In this document: in pieces, positions 1 to 6,508 of the stretch
Position numbering within the stretch: the stretch's first letter is position 1
Layout of the letters: each line of letters starts with the position of its first letter
Assembly (NCBI GenBank): GCA_021851465.1
Contig: JAJZDL010000067.1
Coordinates: forward strand, 1 to 12,171
Length of the DNA stretch: 12,171 nt
Direction of reading: 5' to 3'
Origin: Acidobacteriota bacterium
Lineage (GTDB): Bacteria > Acidobacteriota > Terriglobia > Terriglobales > Acidobacteriaceae
Position numbers and translations under genes: made by a program
Notes under the pieces: model-generated
The model's database searches: none
The model's input: only the letters and a program-made list of their open reading frames with translations
Told to the model about the DNA's origin: nothing

Positions 1-1350
1 AAATCCACCGGATCCATCTACCTCCACTGCGACCCCACCGCCAGCCACTACCTAAAGCTCCTCATGGACGCCGTCTTCGGCGCACAGATGTTCACAAGCG
101 AGATCATCTGGAAGAGAACCAGCGCCCACAATAGCGCGAAGCGATGGGGACCCGTTCACGACGCAATCCTCTTCTATACAAAATCTCAGAATTCGGTATG
201 GAACAAGATATTCGAGTCATACGATCCGGACTACATCGAACGCTTCTACAGACATGAGGATGAGAAGGGGCGTTTTCGACTTGGGGATCTTACAGGTGCA
301 GGGACAAGAACGGGCGAGTCGGGAATGGCATGGAAAGGTGTGAATCCCACAGACGCTGGTCGGCATTGGGCCGTACCCGCAGTTCCAGGTCTCAGCAAAG
401 CTGAGGTAGAATCCATATCCGTCCAGCAGCGACTAGACGGTCTAGATGAACTCGGCCTCATCTATTGGCCGACCAAAGGCAAAGTGCCACAATTTCGCCG
501 TTACTTCGACATAGATCGTGGCGTTCCCATTCAGGATGTAATCGGAGATATTGCACCGTTGTCGCCGCATTCGCAGGAGCGCCTCGGCTACCCCACCCAA
601 AAGCCCGAAGCCCTGCTCGAACGCATTATCAAAGCATCCTCCAACGAAGGCGACGTAGTCCTTGACCCCTTCTGCGGCTGCGGAACTACCGTGCAGGTTG
701 CGCAGAAGCTCAACCGCCGCTGGATCGGCATCGACATCACGCATCTCGCCATCGGGCTCATCAAGACCCGCCTCGACGACGCCTACGGCCCCGAAGTTCG
801 CCGCACCTACGAGGTCATCGGCGAACCCACCGACGTTGCCGGGGCCGCGCAGCTCGCCGAGGAGAACAAGTGGCAGTTCCAGTACTGGGCGCTCGGCCTC
901 TGCGGAGCGCGTCCCACCGAGGGAGTGAAGAAGGGCGCGGACCGCGGCATCGACGGCCGGCTCTACTTCCACGACGACAACTCCGGCGATTCGAAACAGA
1001 TCGTCTTCTCCGTCAAGGGCGGGCAGAACATCGGCGTCTCCGAGGTGCGCGACCTCATCGGCGTCTTACAGCGCGAGAGGGCGGAGATCGGTGTCTACAT
1101 CTCCTTCGCCGAACCGACCAAGCCAATGCTCCGCGAGGCCGCCGAAGCCGGCTTCTACACCTCGCCCGGCGCTTCCGGCGCAGCCGGCGGCAAGTACCCC
1201 CGCATCCAGATCCTCACCGTCCGCGAGCTCCTCGAAGGCAGCAAGACCGTGCAGCGCCCGCTGCACGTCCGCGACGTTACGTTCAAAAAAGCCCCCCGCA
1301 GCCGGCCCGACCCCTCCACCAATCTCAGCCTCAATCTTGACGCCGAGTAA
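1..1350 (+). CDS. Beta-type site-specific DNA methyltransferase fused to an Mrr-like nuclease domain (5' partial)
   Basis: The frame is open from base 1 without a start, so the N-terminus is missing; the first visible residues (GSIYLHCDPTASHYLK) lie inside the N6_N4_Mtase fold, and the Met codon at 64 is internal. The SAM-binding motif DPFCGCGTT is at 664-690, preceded by the usual TQKPEALLERII block. Because motif I follows the part that should hold the catalytic (D/S)PP(Y/W) motif, the enzyme is beta-type, with motif IV outside the window. It should methylate adenine N6 or cytosine N4 in DNA. After about codon 265 of the Met-64 frame comes a second domain with GADRGIDG, then IVFSVKGG, then GVYIS, resembling the PD-(D/E)XK core of Mrr-like endonucleases; the likely Asp codon is at 952 and Lys codon at 1015. 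Ser occupies the usual Glu/Gln position before the VK. Codons at roughly 100-560, the expected target-recognition region, are far less GC-rich than the rest. Whether the nuclease domain cuts DNA is unproven. Confidence 0.85.
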   Translation, partial: KSTGSIYLHCDPTASHYLKLLMDAVFGAQMFTSEIIWKRTSAHNSAKRWGPVHDAILFYTKSQNSVWNKIFESYDPDYIERFYRHEDEKGRFRLGDLTGAGTRTGESGMAWKGVNPTDAGRHWAVPAVPGLSKAEVESISVQQRLDGLDELGLIYWPTKGKVPQFRRYFDIDRGVPIQDVIGDIAPLSPHSQERLGYPTQKPEALLERIIKASSNEGDVVLDPFCGCGTTVQVAQKLNRRWIGIDITHLAIGLIKTRLDDAYGPEVRRTYEVIGEPTDVAGAAQLAEENKWQFQYWALGLCGARPTEGVKKGADRGIDGRLYFHDDNSGDSKQIVFSVKGGQNIGVSEVRDLIGVLQRERAEIGVYISFAEPTKPMLREAAEAGFYTSPGASGAAGGKYPRIQILTVRELLEGSKTVQRPLHVRDVTFKKAPRSRPDPSTNLSLNLDAE

Positions 1351-1400
1351 CGGGTGAGTTATCAGAAAATTTCTTTTGTTTTTTCTTCTCTATCCGAGCA

Positions 1401-1439
1401 GGGTGCCCCATCCATGACAGTTTCATCGTCATGGGTGGG
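1401..1439. repeat. REP-like hairpin element, copy A (intergenic)
   Basis: It starts GGGTGCCCCATCC. The arms CCCATCCATGAC (1407-1418) and GTCATGGGTGGG (1428-1439) pair over 12 bp with a single T-G wobble around a 9-nt loop. It shares its outer design with the element at 2170-2208. It sits between the methyltransferase stop and the trmFO start and follows a T-rich stretch (1367-1390), so it might also attenuate transcription; the hairpin itself has no downstream T run. Confidence 0.75.
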
Positions 1440-1486
1440 TTCATTGCCGACCACTCCGCGCACGTCGAATCCCCTATCCTTGAACC

Positions 1487-2917
1487 ATGAAGAAGATCAA
1501 AGTCATCGGCGGAGGACTCGCCGGCCCCGAGGCCGCCCTGCAAGCCGCCGCTCTCGGCTGCGAGGTCGCACTCTACGAGATGCGCCCGCACCGCTCCACC
1601 GAGGCCCACCAGACCGCCGACTTCGCCGAGCTCGTCTGCTCCAACTCCCTCAAGTCCGAGTCCGAAAACACCGCGCCCTGGCTCCTCAAACAGGAGATGC
1701 GCCGCGCCGGTTCCTTCCTCCTCGCCGAGGCCGACGCCTCCGCCGTCCCCGCCGGCCACGCCCTCGCCGTCGATCGCATCGAGTTCTCCCGCCGCGTCGC
1801 CGCCCGCATCGCAGCCCAACCGCGCATCACAATCCTCCGTGAAGAGGTCGCAACCCTCGACCCTACCGGCCCCGAAATCCTTACAGTCCTCGCCACCGGC
1901 CCGCTCACGTCCCCCACCCTCGCCGCCGAACTGCAACGCCTCACCGGCTCCGACCACCTCGCCTTCTACGACTCCATCTCCCCCATCGTCGATGCCTCCA
2001 CTATCGACATGTCCCGCGTCTTCTTCGCCGCCCGCTACGACAAAGGCTCCGCCGACTACATCAACTGCCCCTTCACCAAGGAAGAGTACGACCGCTTCCT
2101 CGACGCCCTTACCGCCGCCGAATCCGTCCCCGCCAAACCCTGGGAGCAGCTTCCCAACCACGAGAACTTGGGTGCCCCATCCTTGGCGGTCTCTTCGCCA
2201 AGGATGGGATCGACAACCCCGGAACCTGCACTGGAAAAACCGCATTTCTTCGAAGGCTGCCTCCCCATCGAAGAGACCGCCCGCCGCGGCCGCGACACCC
2301 TCCGCTTCGGCCCCATGAAGCCCGTCGGCCTCACCGATCCCAGGACCGGCCGCTGGCCCTACGCCGTCGTCCAGCTTCGCCAGGAGAACCTCCGCGCCGA
2401 CAGTTACAACCTCGTCGGCTTTCAGAACCACCTCAAGTTCGGCGAACAGGCCCGCGTCCTCCGCCTCATCCCCGGCCTGGAGAACGCCACCTTCCTCCGC
2501 TACGGCCAGATCCACCGCAACACCTACATCGACGCGCCCAACCTCCTCACTGAAACCCTCCAGCTCCGCGCCCACCCCTCCATCCTCATCGCCGGCCAGC
2601 TCTCCGGCGTCGAGGGCTACACCGAGTCCATCGCCTCCGGCCTCCTTGCCGGACGATACGCCGCCGCCCTCGCCCAAGGCCACGCCCCCACGCCCGCCCC
2701 GCGCGCCTCCGCCAACGGCAGCCTCAGTTACTACATCACCCACGCGCTCAATCCCGAGAAGCACAAGCGCTTCCAGCCCGCCAACATCACCTTCGACCTC
2801 CTCCCACCGCTCGAAGAAGACCTCCGCCGCCGCATCCGCGACAAAAAAGAGCGCCACCGCATCCAGTGCGATCGCGCCCTCGCCGCCTGGATCGCCTGGC
2901 TGAACCAACCCGCATGA
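1487..2917 (+). CDS. trmFO: Methylenetetrahydrofolate-tRNA-(uracil-5-)-methyltransferase TrmFO
   Basis: TrmFO is a cytosolic FAD enzyme that uses methylene-tetrahydrofolate and NAD(P)H to make 5-methyluridine at position 54 of the tRNA T-loop. The N-terminal dinucleotide fold is clear (VIGGGLAGPEAA, residues 6-17). Family blocks follow: ELVCSNSLKSE (48-58), DSISPIVDAS, FFEGCLPIEE (254-263), DTLRFGPMKPVGL, PYAVVQLRQEN, NLVGFQNHLKFGEQ, AGQLSGVEGYTES and the C-terminal KKERHRIQ. Cys51 and Cys258 correspond to the two catalytic cysteines of the Bacillus enzyme (53 and 226). The protein has 476 residues against about 435 in Bacillus; most of the excess lies between residues 221 and 252, where a palindromic repeat is embedded in frame. 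The start is set by the conserved N-terminal MKKIKVIGGG. No Shine-Dalgarno sequence precedes it; TATCCT at 1475-1480, six bases before the ATG, would allow a leaderless transcript, but no -35 box is seen. Confidence 0.97.
   Translation: MKKIKVIGGGLAGPEAALQAAALGCEVALYEMRPHRSTEAHQTADFAELVCSNSLKSESENTAPWLLKQEMRRAGSFLLAEADASAVPAGHALAVDRIEFSRRVAARIAAQPRITILREEVATLDPTGPEILTVLATGPLTSPTLAAELQRLTGSDHLAFYDSISPIVDASTIDMSRVFFAARYDKGSADYINCPFTKEEYDRFLDALTAAESVPAKPWEQLPNHENLGAPSLAVSSPRMGSTTPEPALEKPHFFEGCLPIEETARRGRDTLRFGPMKPVGLTDPRTGRWPYAVVQLRQENLRADSYNLVGFQNHLKFGEQARVLRLIPGLENATFLRYGQIHRNTYIDAPNLLTETLQLRAHPSILIAGQLSGVEGYTESIASGLLAGRYAAALAQGHAPTPAPRASANGSLSYYITHALNPEKHKRFQPANITFDLLPPLEEDLRRRIRDKKERHRIQCDRALAAWIAWLNQPA
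2170..2208. repeat. REP-like hairpin element, copy B, inside trmFO
   Basis: Like copy A it begins GGGTGCCCCATCC. The arms CCCATCCTTGGCG (2176-2188) and CGCCAAGGATGGG (2196-2208) form a perfect 13-bp stem with a 7-nt loop. It encodes residues 228-241 of TrmFO (LGAPSLAVSSPRMG) without stop or frameshift. It falls just before the FFEGCLPIE block, where Bacillus TrmFO has only a few residues between the corresponding motifs. Confidence 0.8.
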
Positions 2918-2986
2918 CCTTCCGCCCCACCATCGAATTTCCTGTTCAATCCTGAACGCGCTGTTGTACCCTCCTCGCACCCAACT

Positions 2987-4096
2987 ATGCGGCCCCTCAG
3001 CGCAACCGAATGCATCTCCCCCGCCATCGCCCGCACCCGCCTCGTCCTCTTCTCGCCCTTCCGCAAGGGACGCACCTGGAAGCTCTCCGCAGCCGCCTAC
3101 CTCTGCCGCATTGGGACCATGTTCTTCCCGTTCCCGCTCATCTATCTCACCCTTCTACCCGCTGCCCGGCAAGCAGGCGGCGCCATCGCCGTCGCAGCGC
3201 TGACCAGCTTATTGCTCATTCTGACCGCGCTCTTCGTCTACATCTTCCACCTCTGCTCGCGGTTGCAGTTCACCTACTTCGACATCGTCGTCAATCGCGG
3301 CGAGTTCGTCGCCCCCGCGTGGCGCAAGTACCGCTCGCAGGCGCTCCCGTGGACAGTCTTCAAGGTCCTGCTCGGCACGGTCGTCACCCTCGCCTGCTCC
3401 CTGCCGATCCTGGCCTACATCCGTCACCTCATCCCAATCTTCCTGGCGATCCATTCGCAGGCGCCGGGCCATCCTCTGCCGCCGCAGTTCATGGCCGCCA
3501 TCTTCGCCGGCTACGGAATCGTCCTGCTTATCTTCGGCCCGTTCTTCCTTGTCAGTTCGCTGCTGGCCGACTTCATCGTGCCCTCGCTTGCGCTGGAAGA
3601 CACCGGCTTGGCGGAGGCCTTCCGCCGTTTATTCGCACTCATCCGCCAGGAGCCTGGCCAGTTCATCCTCTACACCCTGCTTAAAGTCGTCCTTGCCATC
3701 GTCACCGTTATGGGCGCAATCATCGCATGGGAGATCGTCTTTCTTCTCTGTACCCTGATCGTCGGTCTCGTCGTCGTCCTGATCGGCGTCCTACTGCACC
3801 TTGTCGGAGTGCCGCCCATCCTCCTCACTGTGCTCGGCGTATTGTCCGCCATAGTCTGGGACCTCTTCTGGGTCGTTTACGGCATGCTTCTCACCGCCGG
3901 CCCGATGTACACCTTCCTCGACGCCTATGCCATCTACTTCCTCGGCGGACGCTATCCTATGCTCGGCGACCTGCTCGATCGCTCCACGCCTCCGCCCGCC
4001 TACGCCTACGCCTTCCCCCCGCCGCAACCCCCGCCGCCCTACCAGCCACCACCGCCGCAACCCCCGCAATCCGAACCGCCGCCTTCGCAACCGTAG
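2987..4096 (+). CDS. Multi-pass membrane protein with proline-rich C-terminal tail, function unknown
   Basis: The protein has 369 residues. A short cytosolic-looking N-terminus (MRPLSATECISPAIARTRLVL, with FRKGRTWKL near 25-33) is followed by about six to eight hydrophobic segments, near residues 41-60, 66-90, 124-155, 167-195, 226-256, 257-285 and 288-318. The last 35 residues are almost only Pro, Gln, Tyr and Ala. In that tail the 16-mer CCGCCGCAACCCCCGC occurs at 4019-4034 and 4052-4067, 11 codons apart, which suggests slippage growth. The overall look recalls uncharacterised DUF-type proteins or the membrane domain of glycerophosphodiesterases, but I see no catalytic motif and assign no function. 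It starts 69 bp after trmFO on the same strand. A TACCCT box about 20 bases before the ATG could be a -10 element. No Shine-Dalgarno sequence is evident. Confidence 0.8.
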   Translation: MRPLSATECISPAIARTRLVLFSPFRKGRTWKLSAAAYLCRIGTMFFPFPLIYLTLLPAARQAGGAIAVAALTSLLLILTALFVYIFHLCSRLQFTYFDIVVNRGEFVAPAWRKYRSQALPWTVFKVLLGTVVTLACSLPILAYIRHLIPIFLAIHSQAPGHPLPPQFMAAIFAGYGIVLLIFGPFFLVSSLLADFIVPSLALEDTGLAEAFRRLFALIRQEPGQFILYTLLKVVLAIVTVMGAIIAWEIVFLLCTLIVGLVVVLIGVLLHLVGVPPILLTVLGVLSAIVWDLFWVVYGMLLTAGPMYTFLDAYAIYFLGGRYPMLGDLLDRSTPPPAYAYAFPPPQPPPPYQPPPPQPPQSEPPPSQP

Positions 4097-4210
4097 CGGA
4101 GCGCCCCCACGCACCGCACACATAACGAAGCTGTCATCCTGATCGTAGCTTGGCGCGCACCTGCGTCAAACGGAGTCGCTCTCGCACATCTTGTAGTTGT
4201 TTGATCTGGC

Positions 4211-4246
4211 GTCATTCTGAGCGAGCGCAGCGAGTCGAAGGACCCC
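4211..4246 (+). repeat. Dispersed GTCATTCTGAGCG-type repeat, fullest copy
   Basis: It reads GTCATTCTGAGCGAGCGCAG and continues CGAGTCGAAGGACCCC. Shorter relatives in the same orientation occur at 6312-6337 and 9184-9206, and a poor one (GTCATCCTGATCG) at 4133. All are intergenic. I recognise the type as a short interspersed repeat common in Acidobacteriota. The 219-bp gap between the convergent genes (4097-4315) otherwise shows no gene and no clear terminator. Confidence 0.6.
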
Positions 4247-4315
4247 AAGGAATTCCGTCCATCCCCAAACGCTCGAACCCTTCTTCCCACATCTCCTGTT
4301 CCTCGCTCGTACGAC

Positions 4316-4942
4316 TCAGGCGACATCATCCCCATCAGCATTCCACCGGCTTCCGCACTTATCGCATCGCCACGATTCGCTGCCAAGCGGCAGCGGCAGG
4401 CCCACCGCAAACGTAGAAACCAGCGCAGCGGATCGACTGTGCCCTTCAAAGGTGATGTCAATCGACCCGCAGCTTGGACAGCGAGGCTGATCAAACTTCA
4501 CCTCGCTTGCAAACGAAATCGATTTGGGAATCGGCTGACTGAGAAGCTCCAACGCTGCCTCCAAATCTTCAGGACGGACCTGAAGACTAAGCCCGCCGAT
4601 AAAATTCGAAATCTGCCAATCCAATCGAACCAGGTTTTCATCGCGCAGAAAGCAGAATATTCCAGCAGACTCAAGCACGGTCCGCGCCACGATCGCCTTG
4701 GAAGTGTCACGGTAACGCCGTACCGTTACGAGCCTTTGGCTCGTCACCTCCACTGGATCATCGTCGACTTCGATGACCGGAGCCTCCATCCCCCGCCGCG
4801 CGAACTCCCCACGAAGCGCAGTCTGAGCCGGCTCCACAAGTGAGCCATACGAGGCAGCCAGTTTCAGCAGCTCCTCCTCATTCATCCGCGCATACTCCTC
4901 CGCGAAGCTGTGCACAGCATCGGAACCGGGCCGCGGTGTCAT
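4316..4942 (-). CDS. DUF2007-type putative signal-transducing protein with C-terminal zinc ribbon
   Basis: The 208-residue protein starts MTPRPGSDAVHS. Residues about 69-136 (LVTVRRYRDTSKAIVARTVL, then SAGIFCFLRDENLV and LSLQVRPEDLEAALELL) match the DUF2007 pattern, a small ferredoxin-like domain with a proposed but unproven signalling role. CPSCGS (155-160) and CDKCGSRW (193-200) form a zinc ribbon in which the four Cys should bind one metal; a short hydrophobic stretch (173-186) lies between the two pairs. The frame is open upstream to 5101, but that extension overlaps the preceding gene and is Gly/Trp/Arg-rich with no family likeness, so I chose the Met at 4942. TACTAT ends seven bases before this ATG, compatible with a leaderless start. 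GC content is lower than in the neighbours (28 of 60 bases at 4561-4620). It lies 64 bp downstream of the hydrolase gene on the same strand. Confidence 0.8.
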   Translation of the reverse strand: MTPRPGSDAVHSFAEEYARMNEEELLKLAASYGSLVEPAQTALRGEFARRGMEAPVIEVDDDPVEVTSQRLVTVRRYRDTSKAIVARTVLESAGIFCFLRDENLVRLDWQISNFIGGLSLQVRPEDLEAALELLSQPIPKSISFASEVKFDQPRCPSCGSIDITFEGHSRSAALVSTFAVGLPLPLGSESWRCDKCGSRWNADGDDVA

Positions 4943-4962
4943 GTTGAGGATAGTAGCAAAGA

Positions 4963-4981
4963 CAAGCGTCCGAAGCGCTTG
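4963..4981 (-). terminator. Weak stem-loop after the membrane hydrolase gene
   Basis: CAAGCG (4963-4968) and CGCTTG (4976-4981) pair across a 7-nt loop, and on the minus strand the stem is followed by TCTTTG. It lies 26 bp past the stop at 5007. The stem is short and the T run poor, so it may only attenuate transcription into the next gene. Confidence 0.2.
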
Positions 4982-5006
4982 AAATTCCTGTCTTCCTGTC
5001 GCTGCT

Positions 5007-6191
5007 CTACCGCTGCACCCGCCCACCCAGCTCCATCCGCGCCACCCGCCCACCCGCGTCCACATACACCGTCCCCGAGAGTGGCGGATCCCGCCGCCCA
5101 TCCATCAACGCCGTCTCGTACACAAACCGCAGATCCATAAATCGCACAGCCGTCCAATCCGGGATCCCCACCGGCGCGCCGATCGCCGCCACCGGCCCCA
5201 TCTCCTCCACCACCGGCCAGCTCGACCAGTCCAGATATACCTCGCCCAGCCAGCTCCGCTTCGCCGCCAGCATCGCCTGCGTCGGCTGCGTCTTGTAAAA
5301 AATATCCTGCTCCGGGTCGCTCGCAACCGTCTCCCGCAGCGTATCCACCGTCGCCATCCGATAGAACTTCGGCGTCTCCACCACCGTGTGCCAGCGATAC
5401 ACATTCCCCGGATAAGGACTCGCCGTCACACGCAGCACCGGTGCAGCCAAATCCGCCCCGCCCGATAAACCGGCCGAACCCTCAGCCCCTGGGTCTCCAA
5501 CTCCATCGCTCGCCGCCGAGGCCAGCCGCACCGCCGCGCCGTGCTCCACCGCGCGCCAACCCCACAGCGCCACCATCGCCGCCAACGCAAAGATCGCCCA
5601 CCCACGCCCGCGAAACGCCTCCCGCCGCGCGCCGACCTCGCCATTCACCAACCCAAACAGAGCCGGAGCAACCAGCGCTGTCAGCAGCACGGCCCACAGC
5701 ACCGGCTCGTAGATAAACACAATCGACCCCGCATACCACCGCGCATTGAACGGAAAGAACGGACGCACCCCATAGTTGTTCGTCCAGTCCAGCAGGATGT
5801 GGCTCAGCAGCGCGATCATCACAAATCCATACAGCAGCCCCCATCGCACTGGGTCCGCCGTCAGGGGACGCACAACGCGCCGGTCGCTCCCCGTGCTCGC
5901 AACCGCGCCAACCTCCGCCGCCGCCGACCGCGCCCGTCGCCTCGCCCGCCAGCGGTGCAACAGCCACACCGCGCCCACCACCGCCAACCCCTCGAACGGC
6001 AGCCCCACAAACGTATGCGTAATTCCGCGATGGTGCTCGAACGCCGCCACTGGCCCGCCCGCCGCCCACAGCATATCCAGATCCGGCGCCTCTGCCGCGA
6101 GCGTCATGGCCAGCGTCGCATAGGCCGCCTTGCGGTTGAACCCCGCCCGCGCAAGGCAGGCCCCGGTCATCAGGTGTGTCATCGGTTCCAT
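5007..6191 (-). CDS. YdjM/DUF457-type membrane-bound metal-dependent hydrolase
   Basis: The N-terminal half shows the family signature: MTHLMTGACLARAG, then APDLD (35-39), HHRGITHT (53-60) and LLSHILLDWTNNYG (128-141). The His and Asp residues in these blocks are the likely metal ligands, and several hydrophobic segments (about 61-80, 117-135, 155-183, 199-214) place it in the membrane. Escherichia coli YdjM is LexA-regulated, but I see no LexA box here, and the substrate of the family is unknown. Residues from about 220 onward form an extra soluble region beginning with a Gly/Ala linker, followed by an unrecognised beta-rich segment (VLRVTASPYPGNVYRWHTVVE). At 394 residues it is much longer than YdjM (about 200). 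The Met at residue 4 (6182) is an alternative start, with GGAA shortly before it. The gene is followed after 64 bp by the DUF2007-type gene and may share its transcript. Confidence 0.82.
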   Translation of the reverse strand: MEPMTHLMTGACLARAGFNRKAAYATLAMTLAAEAPDLDMLWAAGGPVAAFEHHRGITHTFVGLPFEGLAVVGAVWLLHRWRARRRARSAAAEVGAVASTGSDRRVVRPLTADPVRWGLLYGFVMIALLSHILLDWTNNYGVRPFFPFNARWYAGSIVFIYEPVLWAVLLTALVAPALFGLVNGEVGARREAFRGRGWAIFALAAMVALWGWRAVEHGAAVRLASAASDGVGDPGAEGSAGLSGGADLAAPVLRVTASPYPGNVYRWHTVVETPKFYRMATVDTLRETVASDPEQDIFYKTQPTQAMLAAKRSWLGEVYLDWSSWPVVEEMGPVAAIGAPVGIPDWTAVRFMDLRFVYETALMDGRRDPPLSGTVYVDAGGRVARMELGGRVQR

Positions 6192-6508
6192 CGCAGTGCG
6201 TCAGGCAAACCTGGTTCCAGCATACCTCCGCACCACAACCCAACGCACCGCGCCCCCGCCCATCCTGTACCGTGGGGGAGATCTCACTCCTGCTGTAGAG
6301 AAAGATGATCTGTCATCCTAAGCGAAGAATCCTCCCCTTTGCTTCCTGAGATAGATCCGGGCTTTTGCCTCCCTGAAGCCGCTGGCAACCGCCAGCCGCC
6401 GTATGCACACTTCGCTAAAGCGGACCGCCCAAAACCTCGCCAAGCAAAATCGTGCAAGCGATTGCATCCAGACAAGACAAACCGGCCAGCCTGTTCAAAT
6501 ATCCTCCC
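6192..6508. other. Intergenic region without a gene between hrcA and the membrane hydrolase
   Basis: These 317 bp hold no convincing coding frame. They contain a dispersed-repeat remnant (6312-6337), a perfect stem-loop GCTGGC-AACC-GCCAGC (6381-6396), and a small one, TGCAA-GCGA-TTGCA (6453-6466), followed on the minus strand by CGATTTT. The last is the only candidate terminator for hrcA and is weak. The promoter of the hydrolase gene must lie at the left end, but I cannot place it. Confidence 0.6.
6312..6337 (+). repeat. Dispersed repeat remnant (GTCATCCTAAGCGAAGAATC)
   Basis: This matches the start of the repeat type seen at 4211, with C for T and A for G changes and loss of the middle section. 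It is intergenic, like the other copies. Confidence 0.4.

Noticed and set aside
1331..2980. Long minus-strand open frame (549 codons) opposite trmFO
   Set aside because: It is Gly/Glu/Val/Ala-rich low-complexity sequence produced by the C-ending codons of trmFO on the other strand, with no family likeness.
4943..5101. N-terminal extension of the DUF2007-type protein
   Set aside because: The extra 53 residues are Gly/Trp/Arg-rich, overlap the end of the upstream hydrolase gene and lack homology signals; the Met at 4942 fits better.
6381..6396. Stem-loop GCTGGC-AACC-GCCAGC as the hrcA terminator
   Set aside because: No T run follows the stem on the minus strand.
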